The position numbers were made by a program, and so were the translations under genes. A DNA stretch of 64,000 nucleotides from DATKCT01 sp035513055 (lineage in GTDB: Bacteria; Verrucomicrobiota; Verrucomicrobiia; Verrucomicrobiales; DEV007): positions 17,459 to 81,458 of the forward strand of contig DATKCT010000043.1 in assembly GCA_035513055.1 (NCBI GenBank), given 5' to 3'. Numbering within the stretch: the first letter of the stretch is position 1; the number at the start of each line of letters is the position of its first letter. The notes beneath the pieces were generated by a model, which saw nothing but the letters and a program-made list of their open reading frames with translations, did not search any database and had not been told where the DNA came from. Below, piece by piece: positions 25,077 to 33,638 of this stretch.

Positions 25077-25652
25077 ATGAAATGGTGGCTGTTCTTTGCC
25101 TTGATGACGGTGGTGATGTGGGGCGTTTACGGCGTGCTCCTCCACACGGGTTCATTGGGGATGGCGGACCGGGAGAGCGGCCGTTACAAGGCGTTTTTGC
25201 TGGTCGGCTTCGCCTATTTTGTGGTGGCCATCGTGGGACCGCTCGCGGTGCTTGCGGCCAAGGGCGGCAGTGTGGCCTTCTGGACCTATCCCGGAAGGGG
25301 TTTGTTCTGGAGTTTTCTGGCGGGGACGGCGGGGGCGCTGGGTGCGCTCTTCGTGTTGTTCGCTTTTGCGTCTCGGGGCGGATATCCGGCGGCGGTGATG
25401 TCGATTGTGTTCGCTGGAGCGCCGGTGGTGAACGCCTTCGTGGCGATTGCTGTGCACCCGCCGGCTGGGGGATTGGGGAGCATCCGATGGCCCTTTTATG
25501 CGGGTATTGTGTTGGCCGCAGCGGGAGGCTGTCTGGTGACTTTGTTCAAACCCGACCCTCCCAAGGCGGGCCCGCCCCAGGTCGAGCAAACCCGCCGGGT
25601 TCCGGGCGAAGCACGGGTGCACTACGAGCGTCCCAAATATTTGGTGACCTGA
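25077..25652 (+). CDS. EamA/DMT-type membrane protein
   Basis: This 191-residue protein has about five hydrophobic helices; MKWWLFFALMTVVMWGVYG at the start and FYAGIVLAAAGGCLVTLFKP near the end match one repeat of the drug/metabolite transporter fold. Full EamA transporters have ten helices, so this is a half-size member or a distant relative that may dimerise. ATG 25077 or 25068 could start it. The C-terminal tail is soluble and proline-rich. It precedes the adenylate-forming enzyme gene by 7 bases, so the two are likely co-transcribed. Substrate unknown. Confidence 0.72.
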   Translation: MKWWLFFALMTVVMWGVYGVLLHTGSLGMADRESGRYKAFLLVGFAYFVVAIVGPLAVLAAKGGSVAFWTYPGRGLFWSFLAGTAGALGALFVLFAFASRGGYPAAVMSIVFAGAPVVNAFVAIAVHPPAGGLGSIRWPFYAGIVLAAAGGCLVTLFKPDPPKAGPPQVEQTRRVPGEARVHYERPKYLVT

Positions 25653-25659
25653 GGGTTCC

Positions 25660-26961
25660 ATGGGGAACACCCGGGAGACGATGCGCGAGGCGCAGTTGGA
25701 GAAGCTGAACCGGCTTTTGCGCGTTCTCAATGGATCGGAAAACCGCTTTCAAGCGGCGCGGTTGAGCCGGGCCTGGAACGTGCTGCCCATTCGATCCATG
25801 GAAGCCTTTCGTTCGATGGTTCCCTGCACGACCCGGGAGGAGTTGACGCAGGATTTCCAGGAAAATCCTCCTTTCGGGACGAACCTGACCTTTCCCTTGG
25901 AGCGGTATACCCGTTATTGCCAGACCAGCGGAAGCACAGGCGAGCCGATGGCCTGGCTGGACACGCCGGAGAGCTGGGAGTCGATGCTGGGCTGCTGGAG
26001 GAAGGTCTATTCTGCGGCGGGGCTCGGCGAAGGGCGAGAGCGGATATTCTTCGCCTTTTCTTTCGGGCCCTTTTTGGGTTTTTGGACGGCGTATGAGGCG
26101 GCCTTGCAGTTAGGGCATTTGTGCATTCCCGGCGGAGGGATGAGCAGTCTGGCCCGGGCCGGCGCCATGCGGCGCGCCGGGGCGGCGGTGTTGTGTTGCA
26201 CGCCGACTTACGCGATGCGACTGGGCCGGATGGTGCAAGAAGAGGGGGGCGAAGCTCCGCCAGTGGAGAAAGTGATCGTGGCCGGAGAACCGGGCGGGAG
26301 CATCCCGGCGACCCGCGCATGCATTTCAGCGCTGTGGAACGGGGCGCGCGTCTTTGATCATCACGGCATGACCGAGGTTGGGCCGGTGAGTTATGAAGAA
26401 AGCAGTGTGCCGGGATCGCTTCAGGTGATCGAGGAAAGTTATCTGGCGGAGATTCTGGATCCCGGATCGGAATCGGAAACGCCGGAGGGCGAGACGGGGG
26501 AATTGGTGTTGACCACTCTGGACCGCGCGGCCTGTCCCCTGATTCGTTACCGGACCGGTGATATGGTGCGGGGCCGCTTCACCCCCGGACTGAGTTTGGA
26601 AGGTGGAGTTCTGGGGCGGGTCGACGATATGGTTTTGGTGCGCGGCGTGAATGTCTATCCCTCGGCGATCGAAGGGATTCTGCGTCGCTTCCCTGAGGTC
26701 GTGGAATACCGTGTTCTGGAAATACGCAGGGATTCCATGACGGAACTGGAAATAGAAGTGGAAGGGCAAGCCGGAAGTCCTCGCGACTTGACCGAGCGCA
26801 TTGGCGCGCGTCTGCGGGACCAGTTGCAGCTCCGCATTCCGGTGCGCTGGGCTACCCCCGGCAGTTTGCCGCTCCAAGAATTCAAAGCGCGGCGATGGGA
26901 GCGACAGACGATGGCTGCGGAGGAGCCGGCGCCGCGGGCATCTGGGGAACAGGAATCATGA
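25660..26961 (+). CDS. Phenylacetate-CoA ligase-like adenylate-forming enzyme
   Basis: This is a 433-residue ANL-superfamily protein of the PaaK type. The AMP-binding P-loop reads CQTSGSTGEPM, and downstream motifs are DHHGMTEVGPV, the Asp/Arg pair around IRYRTGDMV, GRVDDMVLVRGVNVYPSAIE and a C-terminal LQEFKARRW with the likely catalytic Lys. It should activate a carboxylic acid as acyl-AMP, probably for thioester formation with CoA or a carrier; the acid is not known. It overlaps the next gene by 4 bases (ATGA), which is an unusual partnership with an ABC transporter. Confidence 0.88.
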   Translation: MGNTRETMREAQLEKLNRLLRVLNGSENRFQAARLSRAWNVLPIRSMEAFRSMVPCTTREELTQDFQENPPFGTNLTFPLERYTRYCQTSGSTGEPMAWLDTPESWESMLGCWRKVYSAAGLGEGRERIFFAFSFGPFLGFWTAYEAALQLGHLCIPGGGMSSLARAGAMRRAGAAVLCCTPTYAMRLGRMVQEEGGEAPPVEKVIVAGEPGGSIPATRACISALWNGARVFDHHGMTEVGPVSYEESSVPGSLQVIEESYLAEILDPGSESETPEGETGELVLTTLDRAACPLIRYRTGDMVRGRFTPGLSLEGGVLGRVDDMVLVRGVNVYPSAIEGILRRFPEVVEYRVLEIRRDSMTELEIEVEGQAGSPRDLTERIGARLRDQLQLRIPVRWATPGSLPLQEFKARRWERQTMAAEEPAPRASGEQES

Positions 26962-27632
26962 ACGCATTGGTTGAACTCGAGCAGGCGAGGAAATCTTATG
27001 GCGCCACGACGGTGCTGCGGGAAGTGGACTTGCGTTTGAAAGCAGGGCAGCGCCTCGCCATCGTCGGCCCCTCCGGATCAGGCAAGAGCACTTTGCTCAA
27101 CCTGTTAGGGCTGTTGGACCATTTGGAGGGAGGAGTTTACCGCTTTGACGGGAGAAATGTATCCGGATTGAACGAGCGCGAGAAGGCGGCGGTGCGGAGC
27201 AAGGAAATCGGCTTTGTGTTTCAACTTCATCATCTGTTGCCGCAGATTACGGTGTTGGAGAACGCGCTTTTGCCGGCCTACGCCTTGCCGGAGAAGCCGG
27301 ATTGGGCAGTGGTGGAAGAGCGGGCTCGGACTCTCTTGGAACGTGTGGGAATGAGCGCGCATTTGGGAAAGTTGCCTGGTCAGTTGTCCGGCGGAGAACG
27401 GCAGCGGGTGGCGGTGGTCCGGGCCTTGGTGAACCGGCCGCGTCTGTTGTTGGCGGACGAACCGACCGGCGCGCTGGACCGGGTCAACGCTCATGCTCTG
27501 GCCGCGTTGCTCTTCGAGATTTCCGCGGACTCGGAGGCTTGTTTGGTTTTGGTCACGCACGATCCCGAGATCGCGGAGAAAGCCGGAGAGACATGGAGAC
27601 TGGATGAAGGGAGGTTGGCGAGGCAATCATGA
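26958..27632 (+). CDS. ABC transporter ATP-binding protein (MacB/LolD type)
   Basis: This 224-residue ATPase has Walker A GPSGSGKST (residues 37-45), Q-loop FVFQLHHLLP, signature LSGGERQRVAVVRAL, Walker B LLLADEPTGALD and switch His in LVTHDPEIA. The FQxHHLLP and TGALD details place it with the MacB/LolD class that works with FtsX-type permeases. Its start overlaps the upstream stop and its stop overlaps the permease start, both as ATGA, so the three genes are translationally coupled. Confidence 0.93.
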   Translation: MNALVELEQARKSYGATTVLREVDLRLKAGQRLAIVGPSGSGKSTLLNLLGLLDHLEGGVYRFDGRNVSGLNEREKAAVRSKEIGFVFQLHHLLPQITVLENALLPAYALPEKPDWAVVEERARTLLERVGMSAHLGKLPGQLSGGERQRVAVVRALVNRPRLLLADEPTGALDRVNAHALAALLFEISADSEACLVLVTHDPEIAEKAGETWRLDEGRLARQS

Positions 27633-30600
27633 AGGTCCTGATCTGGAAGAGCCTGCGGCATTATTGGAGGTCTTCTCTGGCGGTATTTGCGGGCGTCTGT
27701 CTGACCTCGGCGGTGTTGACCGGCGCCTTGTCTGTAGGGGATTCTGTCAGAGCGGGACTGCGTGATTTGGCCGGCTCCCGGACCGGTCAGGCGACCCATG
27801 CCCTGGTGGGCAACGACCGCTTTTTCCGGGCGGCCTTGGGCCAGGAGATGGGAGAGGCTCTGGGTGTGCGCATCGCTTCCCTGTTGCAGGTGGATGGAAC
27901 GGCTGCGGACGCGACGGGTTCGGCGAGGGCAAATGGCGTGCGGGTGTTGGGCGTGGACGCCGGGTTCAGCCGGTTGTCGCCCTCGGGTGAAGAATGGGAT
28001 CTGGAACGTGGCGAAGCGGCTCTCAGCGCGGCTCTGGCTTCACGCTTGGCGGCGGAGGTGGGCGACGAAGTGCTCTTGCGGGTGGAACGTCCGGGCGCCA
28101 TCTCCCGGGATGCGCCGCTTTCCGGATCGACGGATGAAACCGAGACCCTTCGTTTGAGAGTGATCCGGCTGGTGTCCGACCGGGACTTCGGCCGTTTCAG
28201 TTTGGCGGCGGAGCAGGTTCCGCCCTTGAATGCCTTCGTGTCGCGCGATGAGTTAGGATCCGCGTTGGACAAAGCGGGGCGAGCCAACTTGGCGCTGTTC
28301 GCCGCTGCGGGAAGGACTGGCGAAGAGTTGAGCGGGATCGCCGGAGAGCGCTGGACTCTCGACGACGCCGATGCGGCGCTGGCCCCTACTGCCTTAGGCC
28401 TGCAATTGAGCAGCCGCCGGGTCCTGATCGACTCGGAAACCGAGAGGTTGGCTCGCGCGGAAGACCCGGCGGCGCGCGGCGTATTCACGTACTTGATCAA
28501 CACAATCTCCAAGGCGGACCGGAGCACGCCCTACAGCATGGTCGCGGGAGTCGAGGCAGGCGCGGCGCCGGGAGCGGTGGTTCCGGAAGCCGGGAAAGCG
28601 ATTCTTTCGCCATGGTTGGCGGAGGATCTGGCGGCGCAGCCCGGCGACGAGATCACCCTGAGCTATTATGTTTTCGCTCCTGGGCGCAGGCTCGAGGAAC
28701 AGGACGCGAAATTCATGGCGCAAGGGATCCTGACGGAGAATCATGAGGCCTTGGTTCCGGCCTGGACGCCTGGATTTCCCGGCGTTTCCGATGCGGAGAA
28801 CTGCCGTGACTGGGATCCGGGGATTCCGGTGGAGTTGGACCGGATCCGGGACAAGGACGAGGAGTATTGGGACATCTACAAGGGAACTCCCAAGGCCTTC
28901 ATCCGGCTCGACGACGCCCAACCTTTGTGGTCCAACCGATTCGGCAACCTGACCTCGCTCCTTTTCTCCGGGGAGATGGAGGAGGAAACCTTGCGTGGGC
29001 GATTGGATGCGGCGGCGCTCCCCGGGCCCTATGGAGTGGACTTGGTTCCCGTGCAGGAGGAGGCCGAGGCGGCGGTGCGGAACTCGCTTGATCTTGGGCA
29101 ATACCTGGCTTATTTCAGCTTCTTTTTGATATTGGCAGGCCTGATTTTGACGGCTTTGCTCTTTGTGTTCGGTCTGGATCAGCGGCGGGAACAGATCGGG
29201 CTGCTCATGGCGCTGGGGTTTCCGGCCAGCCGGGTGCGCAATCTCTTCCTCATCGAGGGCGGGGTGCTGTCGCTTTTGGGAGCGGCCGCCGGGATCGCCG
29301 GTGGGGTGATCTTCGCCTGGCTGGCGATGCGGGGCTTGGAAACGGTGTGGAAGGGAGCGGCCGCCGGAATTCCGATTCGTTATGCCCCGTCCTGGATCTC
29401 GCTGGTCGCTGGAGCGCTTGGAGTGCATCTCCTTGCCATGTTAGCCATCGTGATCGCAGGCTGGGGCATTCGCAAGGAGAGTCCCGCGCGCATTCTCGGC
29501 GGCGGACGGGAGGAGATAGTGCGGTCGCCCCGTTCTTTCTGGCGTTCGGCATCCTTTTGGTGCGTCCCTTTGACCCTGACCGGAGCGGGCTTGTTGTTGG
29601 CCGGCGCGGGTGAGCGAGGGGCGATGGCTCAGGCCGGAGCGTTCTTCGGCGCGGGAGGCTTGCTGCTCATCGGCGGGCTGTGCGCCGCGGCGTTTCTCCT
29701 CCGGCGCGCCGGCGTGCTCTGGCCAGAGAAGCGGAATCTGCCCATGCTTGGACTTCGCAATGCGGGACGGCGCCGAGGCCGGAGTTTGGCGGTGCTTGGA
29801 ATGATGGCGGCGGGAGTGTTCATGATCACGGCGGTGAATTCGTTCCGGCTTGATGCCGCGCGGGAGACAGGCCGGCGGGACGGAGGCACTGGGGGCTTTG
29901 CCTTCGTGGGAGAAAGCAGTTTGGCGGTATACGAGGATCTGGACCGCGCGGCGGGACGTGAAGCCTACAATCTCGACGAGGACAGCGAGTTCTCCGTGGT
30001 GTCGTTTCGGGTCCGCGACGGAGAAGAAGCGAGCTGTTTGAATCTGAACCGGGCTCAAAAACCGCGATTGATGGCGGTCGACCCTGCGGCGTTGGCGGGA
30101 CGGGGCGCGTTCGCCTTCGCGAATGTTGAGGGTTCGCTGGAAGAGGGCGAATCTCCATGGCTGCTGTTGGAGCCGCCTCGAGAAGCAGAGGATACGGCGG
30201 CGCTGCCGGCGATAATGGATCAGAATTCGGCTCTGTACGCCCTCGGCCTTCAGTTAGGGGACACTCTCGAATACGAAGACGATTCCGGGCGGAGCTTTTC
30301 GGTGCGTTTGGCGGGTCTGTTGCGCAATTCCGTGCTGCAGGGAAACGTGATCATCGCGGAAGACGCCTTTCTACGGAAGTTTCCGGGTTCCGGCGGCTAC
30401 CGGTACTTTCTGGTGGAAGGGGAAGCCGGAGACGTGGAAGAGGCGGGGCGGGATTTGACGCGAATGTTGGAGAGCCGGGGCTTGGCCCTAACGCCGGCAG
30501 CATTGCGCCTGGCCGAGTTCAATCAGGTACAGAACACCTACTTGCAGATTTTTTCGACGTTAGGCGGACTCGGATTGGCGTTGGGCGCTGTGGGGCTGGG

Positions 30601-30916
30601 GGTGGTGCTGGCCCGGAACATGATGGAGCGGCGAGGGGAGTTGGCCCTGATGCAGGCGGTGGGCTTCACCCGGACGCGCCTGTCGAGATTGGTATTGGCT
30701 GAGCACTGGTTTCTGCACCTGAGCGCTGTCGGATTGGGTTTGACCGCGGCTTTGCTGGCGGTGGCTCCGGTGATTGGGAGTGCGGGACAAGATTTTCCGG
30801 CCGGGTTGCTTTCCGGCCTCGTGGGGGCCATTTTGTTCGGAGGGCTGGCGTTTTGTTGGCTGGCGGCGCGCTGGACCATGCGACAGCCGCTCTTGGAATC
30901 GTTGCGCAACGAATAG
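27629..30916 (+). CDS. FtsX-type ABC transporter permease (large, duplicated)
   Basis: This 1095-residue permease has an N-terminal anchor helix (about residues 10-30), a large periplasmic domain (about 35-480), a block of helices (about 490-715, several TM segments), a second periplasmic domain (about 760-960) and a final three-helix FtsX bundle (about 965-1085). That gives two FtsX domains in one chain, so one polypeptide may form the full pore. Such MacB-like systems move lipoproteins, peptides or toxins by mechanotransmission rather than classical transport. It is coupled by ATGA to the ATPase gene. Confidence 0.9.
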   Translation: MKVLIWKSLRHYWRSSLAVFAGVCLTSAVLTGALSVGDSVRAGLRDLAGSRTGQATHALVGNDRFFRAALGQEMGEALGVRIASLLQVDGTAADATGSARANGVRVLGVDAGFSRLSPSGEEWDLERGEAALSAALASRLAAEVGDEVLLRVERPGAISRDAPLSGSTDETETLRLRVIRLVSDRDFGRFSLAAEQVPPLNAFVSRDELGSALDKAGRANLALFAAAGRTGEELSGIAGERWTLDDADAALAPTALGLQLSSRRVLIDSETERLARAEDPAARGVFTYLINTISKADRSTPYSMVAGVEAGAAPGAVVPEAGKAILSPWLAEDLAAQPGDEITLSYYVFAPGRRLEEQDAKFMAQGILTENHEALVPAWTPGFPGVSDAENCRDWDPGIPVELDRIRDKDEEYWDIYKGTPKAFIRLDDAQPLWSNRFGNLTSLLFSGEMEEETLRGRLDAAALPGPYGVDLVPVQEEAEAAVRNSLDLGQYLAYFSFFLILAGLILTALLFVFGLDQRREQIGLLMALGFPASRVRNLFLIEGGVLSLLGAAAGIAGGVIFAWLAMRGLETVWKGAAAGIPIRYAPSWISLVAGALGVHLLAMLAIVIAGWGIRKESPARILGGGREEIVRSPRSFWRSASFWCVPLTLTGAGLLLAGAGERGAMAQAGAFFGAGGLLLIGGLCAAAFLLRRAGVLWPEKRNLPMLGLRNAGRRRGRSLAVLGMMAAGVFMITAVNSFRLDAARETGRRDGGTGGFAFVGESSLAVYEDLDRAAGREAYNLDEDSEFSVVSFRVRDGEEASCLNLNRAQKPRLMAVDPAALAGRGAFAFANVEGSLEEGESPWLLLEPPREAEDTAALPAIMDQNSALYALGLQLGDTLEYEDDSGRSFSVRLAGLLRNSVLQGNVIIAEDAFLRKFPGSGGYRYFLVEGEAGDVEEAGRDLTRMLESRGLALTPAALRLAEFNQVQNTYLQIFSTLGGLGLALGAVGLGVVLARNMMERRGELALMQAVGFTRTRLSRLVLAEHWFLHLSAVGLGLTAALLAVAPVIGSAGQDFPAGLLSGLVGAILFGGLAFCWLAARWTMRQPLLESLRNE

Positions 30917-30918
30917 CT

Positions 30919-31566
30919 ATGAGAATGTTTTGGTTGGCAGTGCTGCTCGCCGGGCCACTGGCGGGCGCGGAGGAATCCGAATGGAAGACGGTCGCGACGG
31001 AAGACCTGAGTGCCGCGGAAGCAGGCGCTCCCGCGGAAGCGCTTTTCGTGGTCGATGGCGGATGGGAGGTCGTGGAGGAAGCGGGAGAGAAGTATTTGCA
31101 GATGCCCGGGTCTCCCATTGTGGAGGGCGGGATCCTCTTTGGACCATCCACGAAAGGGGGCTCCGCAGTGGAAGCCCGGGCCCGAGGTTACCGGCGGGGG
31201 CGGAGTAATCCTCGGTTTGGCGTTGGTGTGCACGGGATTTCGGGGTTCCGGCTGCGAGTCGTGCCGGCGCGGAACTTGGTCGAGTTGATCCGGAACGAGG
31301 AAGAGGTGGTCAACGCGGCCTATGACTGGAAACCCGATGCTTGGTTGCGTTTGCGGCTCGAAGTGCGGCAGGTTGGGGAGACGTGGAAGGTCCGGGGGTG
31401 GGTCTGGCCCGACGGCGAGGAGCGGCCGGAGAAACCGGCGATCGAGCATGAGAATGCGGAAGCGGTGGGGCAGGGGAAGGCCTCGATTTGGGCCACGCCG
31501 TACTCGAGCCGGGGGATCGAGTTCGACGATCTGCGTTCGGAACAGCCCGCAGACGCCGGGAGTTAG
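30919..31566 (+). CDS. Secreted beta-rich protein downstream of ABC permease
   Basis: This 215-residue protein has a signal peptide (MRMFWLAVLLAGPLAGA), starting 2 bases after the permease stop. The mature part alternates beta strands (LVELIRNEEEVV, WLRLRLEVRQVG, WKVRGWVWPDGEERP), resembling DUF1080/LamG-like jelly rolls of PVC bacteria, ending in SRGIEFDDLRSEQP. It may be the cargo or periplasmic partner of the transporter; that is inference from spacing only. No catalytic motif is recognised. Confidence 0.72.
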   Translation: MRMFWLAVLLAGPLAGAEESEWKTVATEDLSAAEAGAPAEALFVVDGGWEVVEEAGEKYLQMPGSPIVEGGILFGPSTKGGSAVEARARGYRRGRSNPRFGVGVHGISGFRLRVVPARNLVELIRNEEEVVNAAYDWKPDAWLRLRLEVRQVGETWKVRGWVWPDGEERPEKPAIEHENAEAVGQGKASIWATPYSSRGIEFDDLRSEQPADAGS

Positions 31567-31623
31567 GGAAGGCTCACGTTTTTGGGTGAGCTGTCCAGAG
31601 GTATGACGGAGAAGATCTTGGAC

Positions 31624-33531
31624 TTACTCCTGGATCAAGACATCATCGACGAACCATCCCGGACCGCCATCGTCGGCGGCGACGAACTCGAACTCGACGT
31701 AGACTTTTCTCCCGACGGAAGCGACCGGGAGCGAAAACTGCTCCCATCCGCCGGTGTCCGCCGTGAAGTAACCGGGGTCTCCCTCGCCAGGGGCTTCCAG
31801 CTCGCTTCCGTTCTCGTCGAGAATCGTGACTCTGGCGGCGACGATTCCGTTTCCGTCGAGATAATGCCAGTAGGAGAGGGTGACAGGTTGGAGGAAGGTG
31901 GTGAGGTCGACGAGCGGCGATCGCAGGAAGATATGAGACCCTGCGGTGACGTCGCTTTCAAGTCCGGTCCCGGCGCATTGGGTTCCGCCATGGGCAGCGC
32001 CGGGGCCATTGGCCGGTGGTCCGGCTTCCCATTCCGTGGAACCGGTGTTTGTCGCTTTTGCGCCCGTTGTCCAACCGCCGAGTCCGGATTCGAAGTTTTC
32101 ATTCAGAGGGGGCGCGGCGCCGGACACGCTGATGCGGTAGTAGAGGTCCGTGTCAAGGGGTGGATCCTCATGGAGAAACGTCGTGAAGACGGCGCCCGAT
32201 GCGCCGGCAATTCCGGTGGCGAGATTCTGCCAGTCATCCTCCAGAAGGCTGGTGCTGATGTCTACGGCGTAAGCCTGGCGATCCGAGGAGAACCAACTGA
32301 CCGACACGGTTTGAGCGGCGAAGTCCGCCGAGATGTCTCGAATGGCCAGAGGCACATTCGCAGTGTCGATGATGCGGAGGTTGTCGATGTTCAGGTAAGT
32401 TCCGTCCGCGCCCCAGGGGCCATTGTTGATGATCAGGAGGCGTGGATTGAGGTCCTCGGGATTGGAGGGATCAAAGGTGGGAAAGGGCACCTGATCGAGC
32501 TGGAGAGAGAACGTCCGGGTCTGACCTTCCATCCCCGCCGGACGGCCCAGGGTATGGGGTACGATGTCCGCCAGGGTATGGACGGCAAGGACGTACCAAT
32601 CTCCGCTCCATTGATCGCTGGTTGTGGGAAACGCGACGTCGAAGCGCAACGTATAACGGCTTCGAGCTTCCTGGGGCAGCAGAAGGATGCTTGCGAGGTC
32701 CTTAAGAGAGAGGTTGAAATCCGCGCCCCAGGCTCCTACGCCGCTGATATCGACCTGGAGACTTTTCTCGCCCTCGGTGACGCGATTGTCATCGAGCCCG
32801 GAACGAGTGTAGGAAGCATAGGTGGTGCGGGGAGTTGCTCCCCAGTCGGTGAAGTCGGAGGCCCGGCCAACATCCTCCTCGAAGGAATCGAGCACGGTGA
32901 CCACCGGGACGGAACCGGGCGCGTAGGTGTCGACGAGGCGGATGTTGTCCAGGTAGAGATCAAGGGAGGTGAAGGGGTTCTCGGTGGTGTCGAAGTTCGA
33001 GGCGAAATTCAGAACGACCTGGCCCTCGCCATTTACTGGAAGTTCCGGTTCCATGAGATCGAGGGCGAAGGACATGGCTCGGATGCCGGGCCCGGCTTCT
33101 AACTGACCCGGAGTGCGATCCCCGATGAATCCAGTGGTGTTGATCCAAGGGATGAGGTCTCCCGTTGCCGGGAAAAGCATATCATAGCGAAGAATATAGC
33201 GGCCTTCCTCACGGGAAGCTGCGGCGTTCTTGAGGATTTCCGACGCCTCGGATGAAAGCGTCACGCCAAAGTCCGAACTCCAGAATTTCCGCTCGCGAAG
33301 CGTGATCTGAAGAGCCCTTTCTCCGTGGGTGACGGCGATGTCGTCAGCGGCGGTTTTGCTATAGTGGATGAGATCGACGAGGCCATCTGCGCCGCGACCC
33401 CCGCCCCAGTCCATCGGCTGCACATTGCCGATACCGTCTTCAAAGGATTCGAGAATAGTTTCGGTGGACGCCAACAGTCCTGTGGCGCAGCACCAAACCA
33501 TTGAGACTACGGCGATAGCAGAGGTTTTCAT
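31624..33531 (-). CDS. Large secreted protein with repeated beta-sandwich domains
   Basis: This is a 635-residue exported protein (signal MKTSAIAVVSMVWCCATGLLA). Two related modules follow, each opening with ESFEDGIG or DSFEEDVG, holding WGGGRGADG or WGATPRTTY, and closing with DLYLDNIRLVDT or YLNIDNLRIIDT, the pattern of carbohydrate-binding jelly rolls. A third part has EDDWQNLATGIAG, and the end (ENFESGLGGWTTGA ... WFVDDVLI) is a MAM/CBM-like domain common in PVC secreted proteins. I chose the ATG at 33531. Function is probably surface binding; no enzyme motif is seen. Confidence 0.82.
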   Translation of the reverse strand: MKTSAIAVVSMVWCCATGLLASTETILESFEDGIGNVQPMDWGGGRGADGLVDLIHYSKTAADDIAVTHGERALQITLRERKFWSSDFGVTLSSEASEILKNAAASREEGRYILRYDMLFPATGDLIPWINTTGFIGDRTPGQLEAGPGIRAMSFALDLMEPELPVNGEGQVVLNFASNFDTTENPFTSLDLYLDNIRLVDTYAPGSVPVVTVLDSFEEDVGRASDFTDWGATPRTTYASYTRSGLDDNRVTEGEKSLQVDISGVGAWGADFNLSLKDLASILLLPQEARSRYTLRFDVAFPTTSDQWSGDWYVLAVHTLADIVPHTLGRPAGMEGQTRTFSLQLDQVPFPTFDPSNPEDLNPRLLIINNGPWGADGTYLNIDNLRIIDTANVPLAIRDISADFAAQTVSVSWFSSDRQAYAVDISTSLLEDDWQNLATGIAGASGAVFTTFLHEDPPLDTDLYYRISVSGAAPPLNENFESGLGGWTTGAKATNTGSTEWEAGPPANGPGAAHGGTQCAGTGLESDVTAGSHIFLRSPLVDLTTFLQPVTLSYWHYLDGNGIVAARVTILDENGSELEAPGEGDPGYFTADTGGWEQFSLPVASVGRKVYVEFEFVAADDGGPGWFVDDVLIQE

Positions 33532-33548
33532 GGGGGTGGGGGCGGGAA

Positions 33549-33590
33549 GGAAGGGCAAAGGAAGGGCAAAGGAAGGGCAAAGGAAGGGCA
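33549..33590. repeat. Tandem 11-bp repeat in a 5' leader
   Basis: The unit GGAAGGGCAAA occurs three times perfectly and once in part (3.8 copies) directly upstream of the minus-strand gene starting at 33531. On the transcribed strand it reads as a pyrimidine tract (TTTGCCCTTCC), so the mRNA leader lacks a purine-rich ribosome site. Confidence 0.9.
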
Positions 33591-33638
33591 ACCTTGCCTA
33601 TGTGATGAGTACTTTTTACCAAAAGGGGCGGCTCGCCG

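Noticed and set aside
31572..31591. Hairpin GCTCAC / GTGAGC between convergent genes
   Set aside because: Only a 6-bp stem with an 8-base loop and no T tract, so a terminator call is too weak.
31582..33102. Plus-strand frame of about 500 codons opposite the secreted protein
   Set aside because: Antisense shadow; the minus strand encodes a signal peptide and clear repeated domains.
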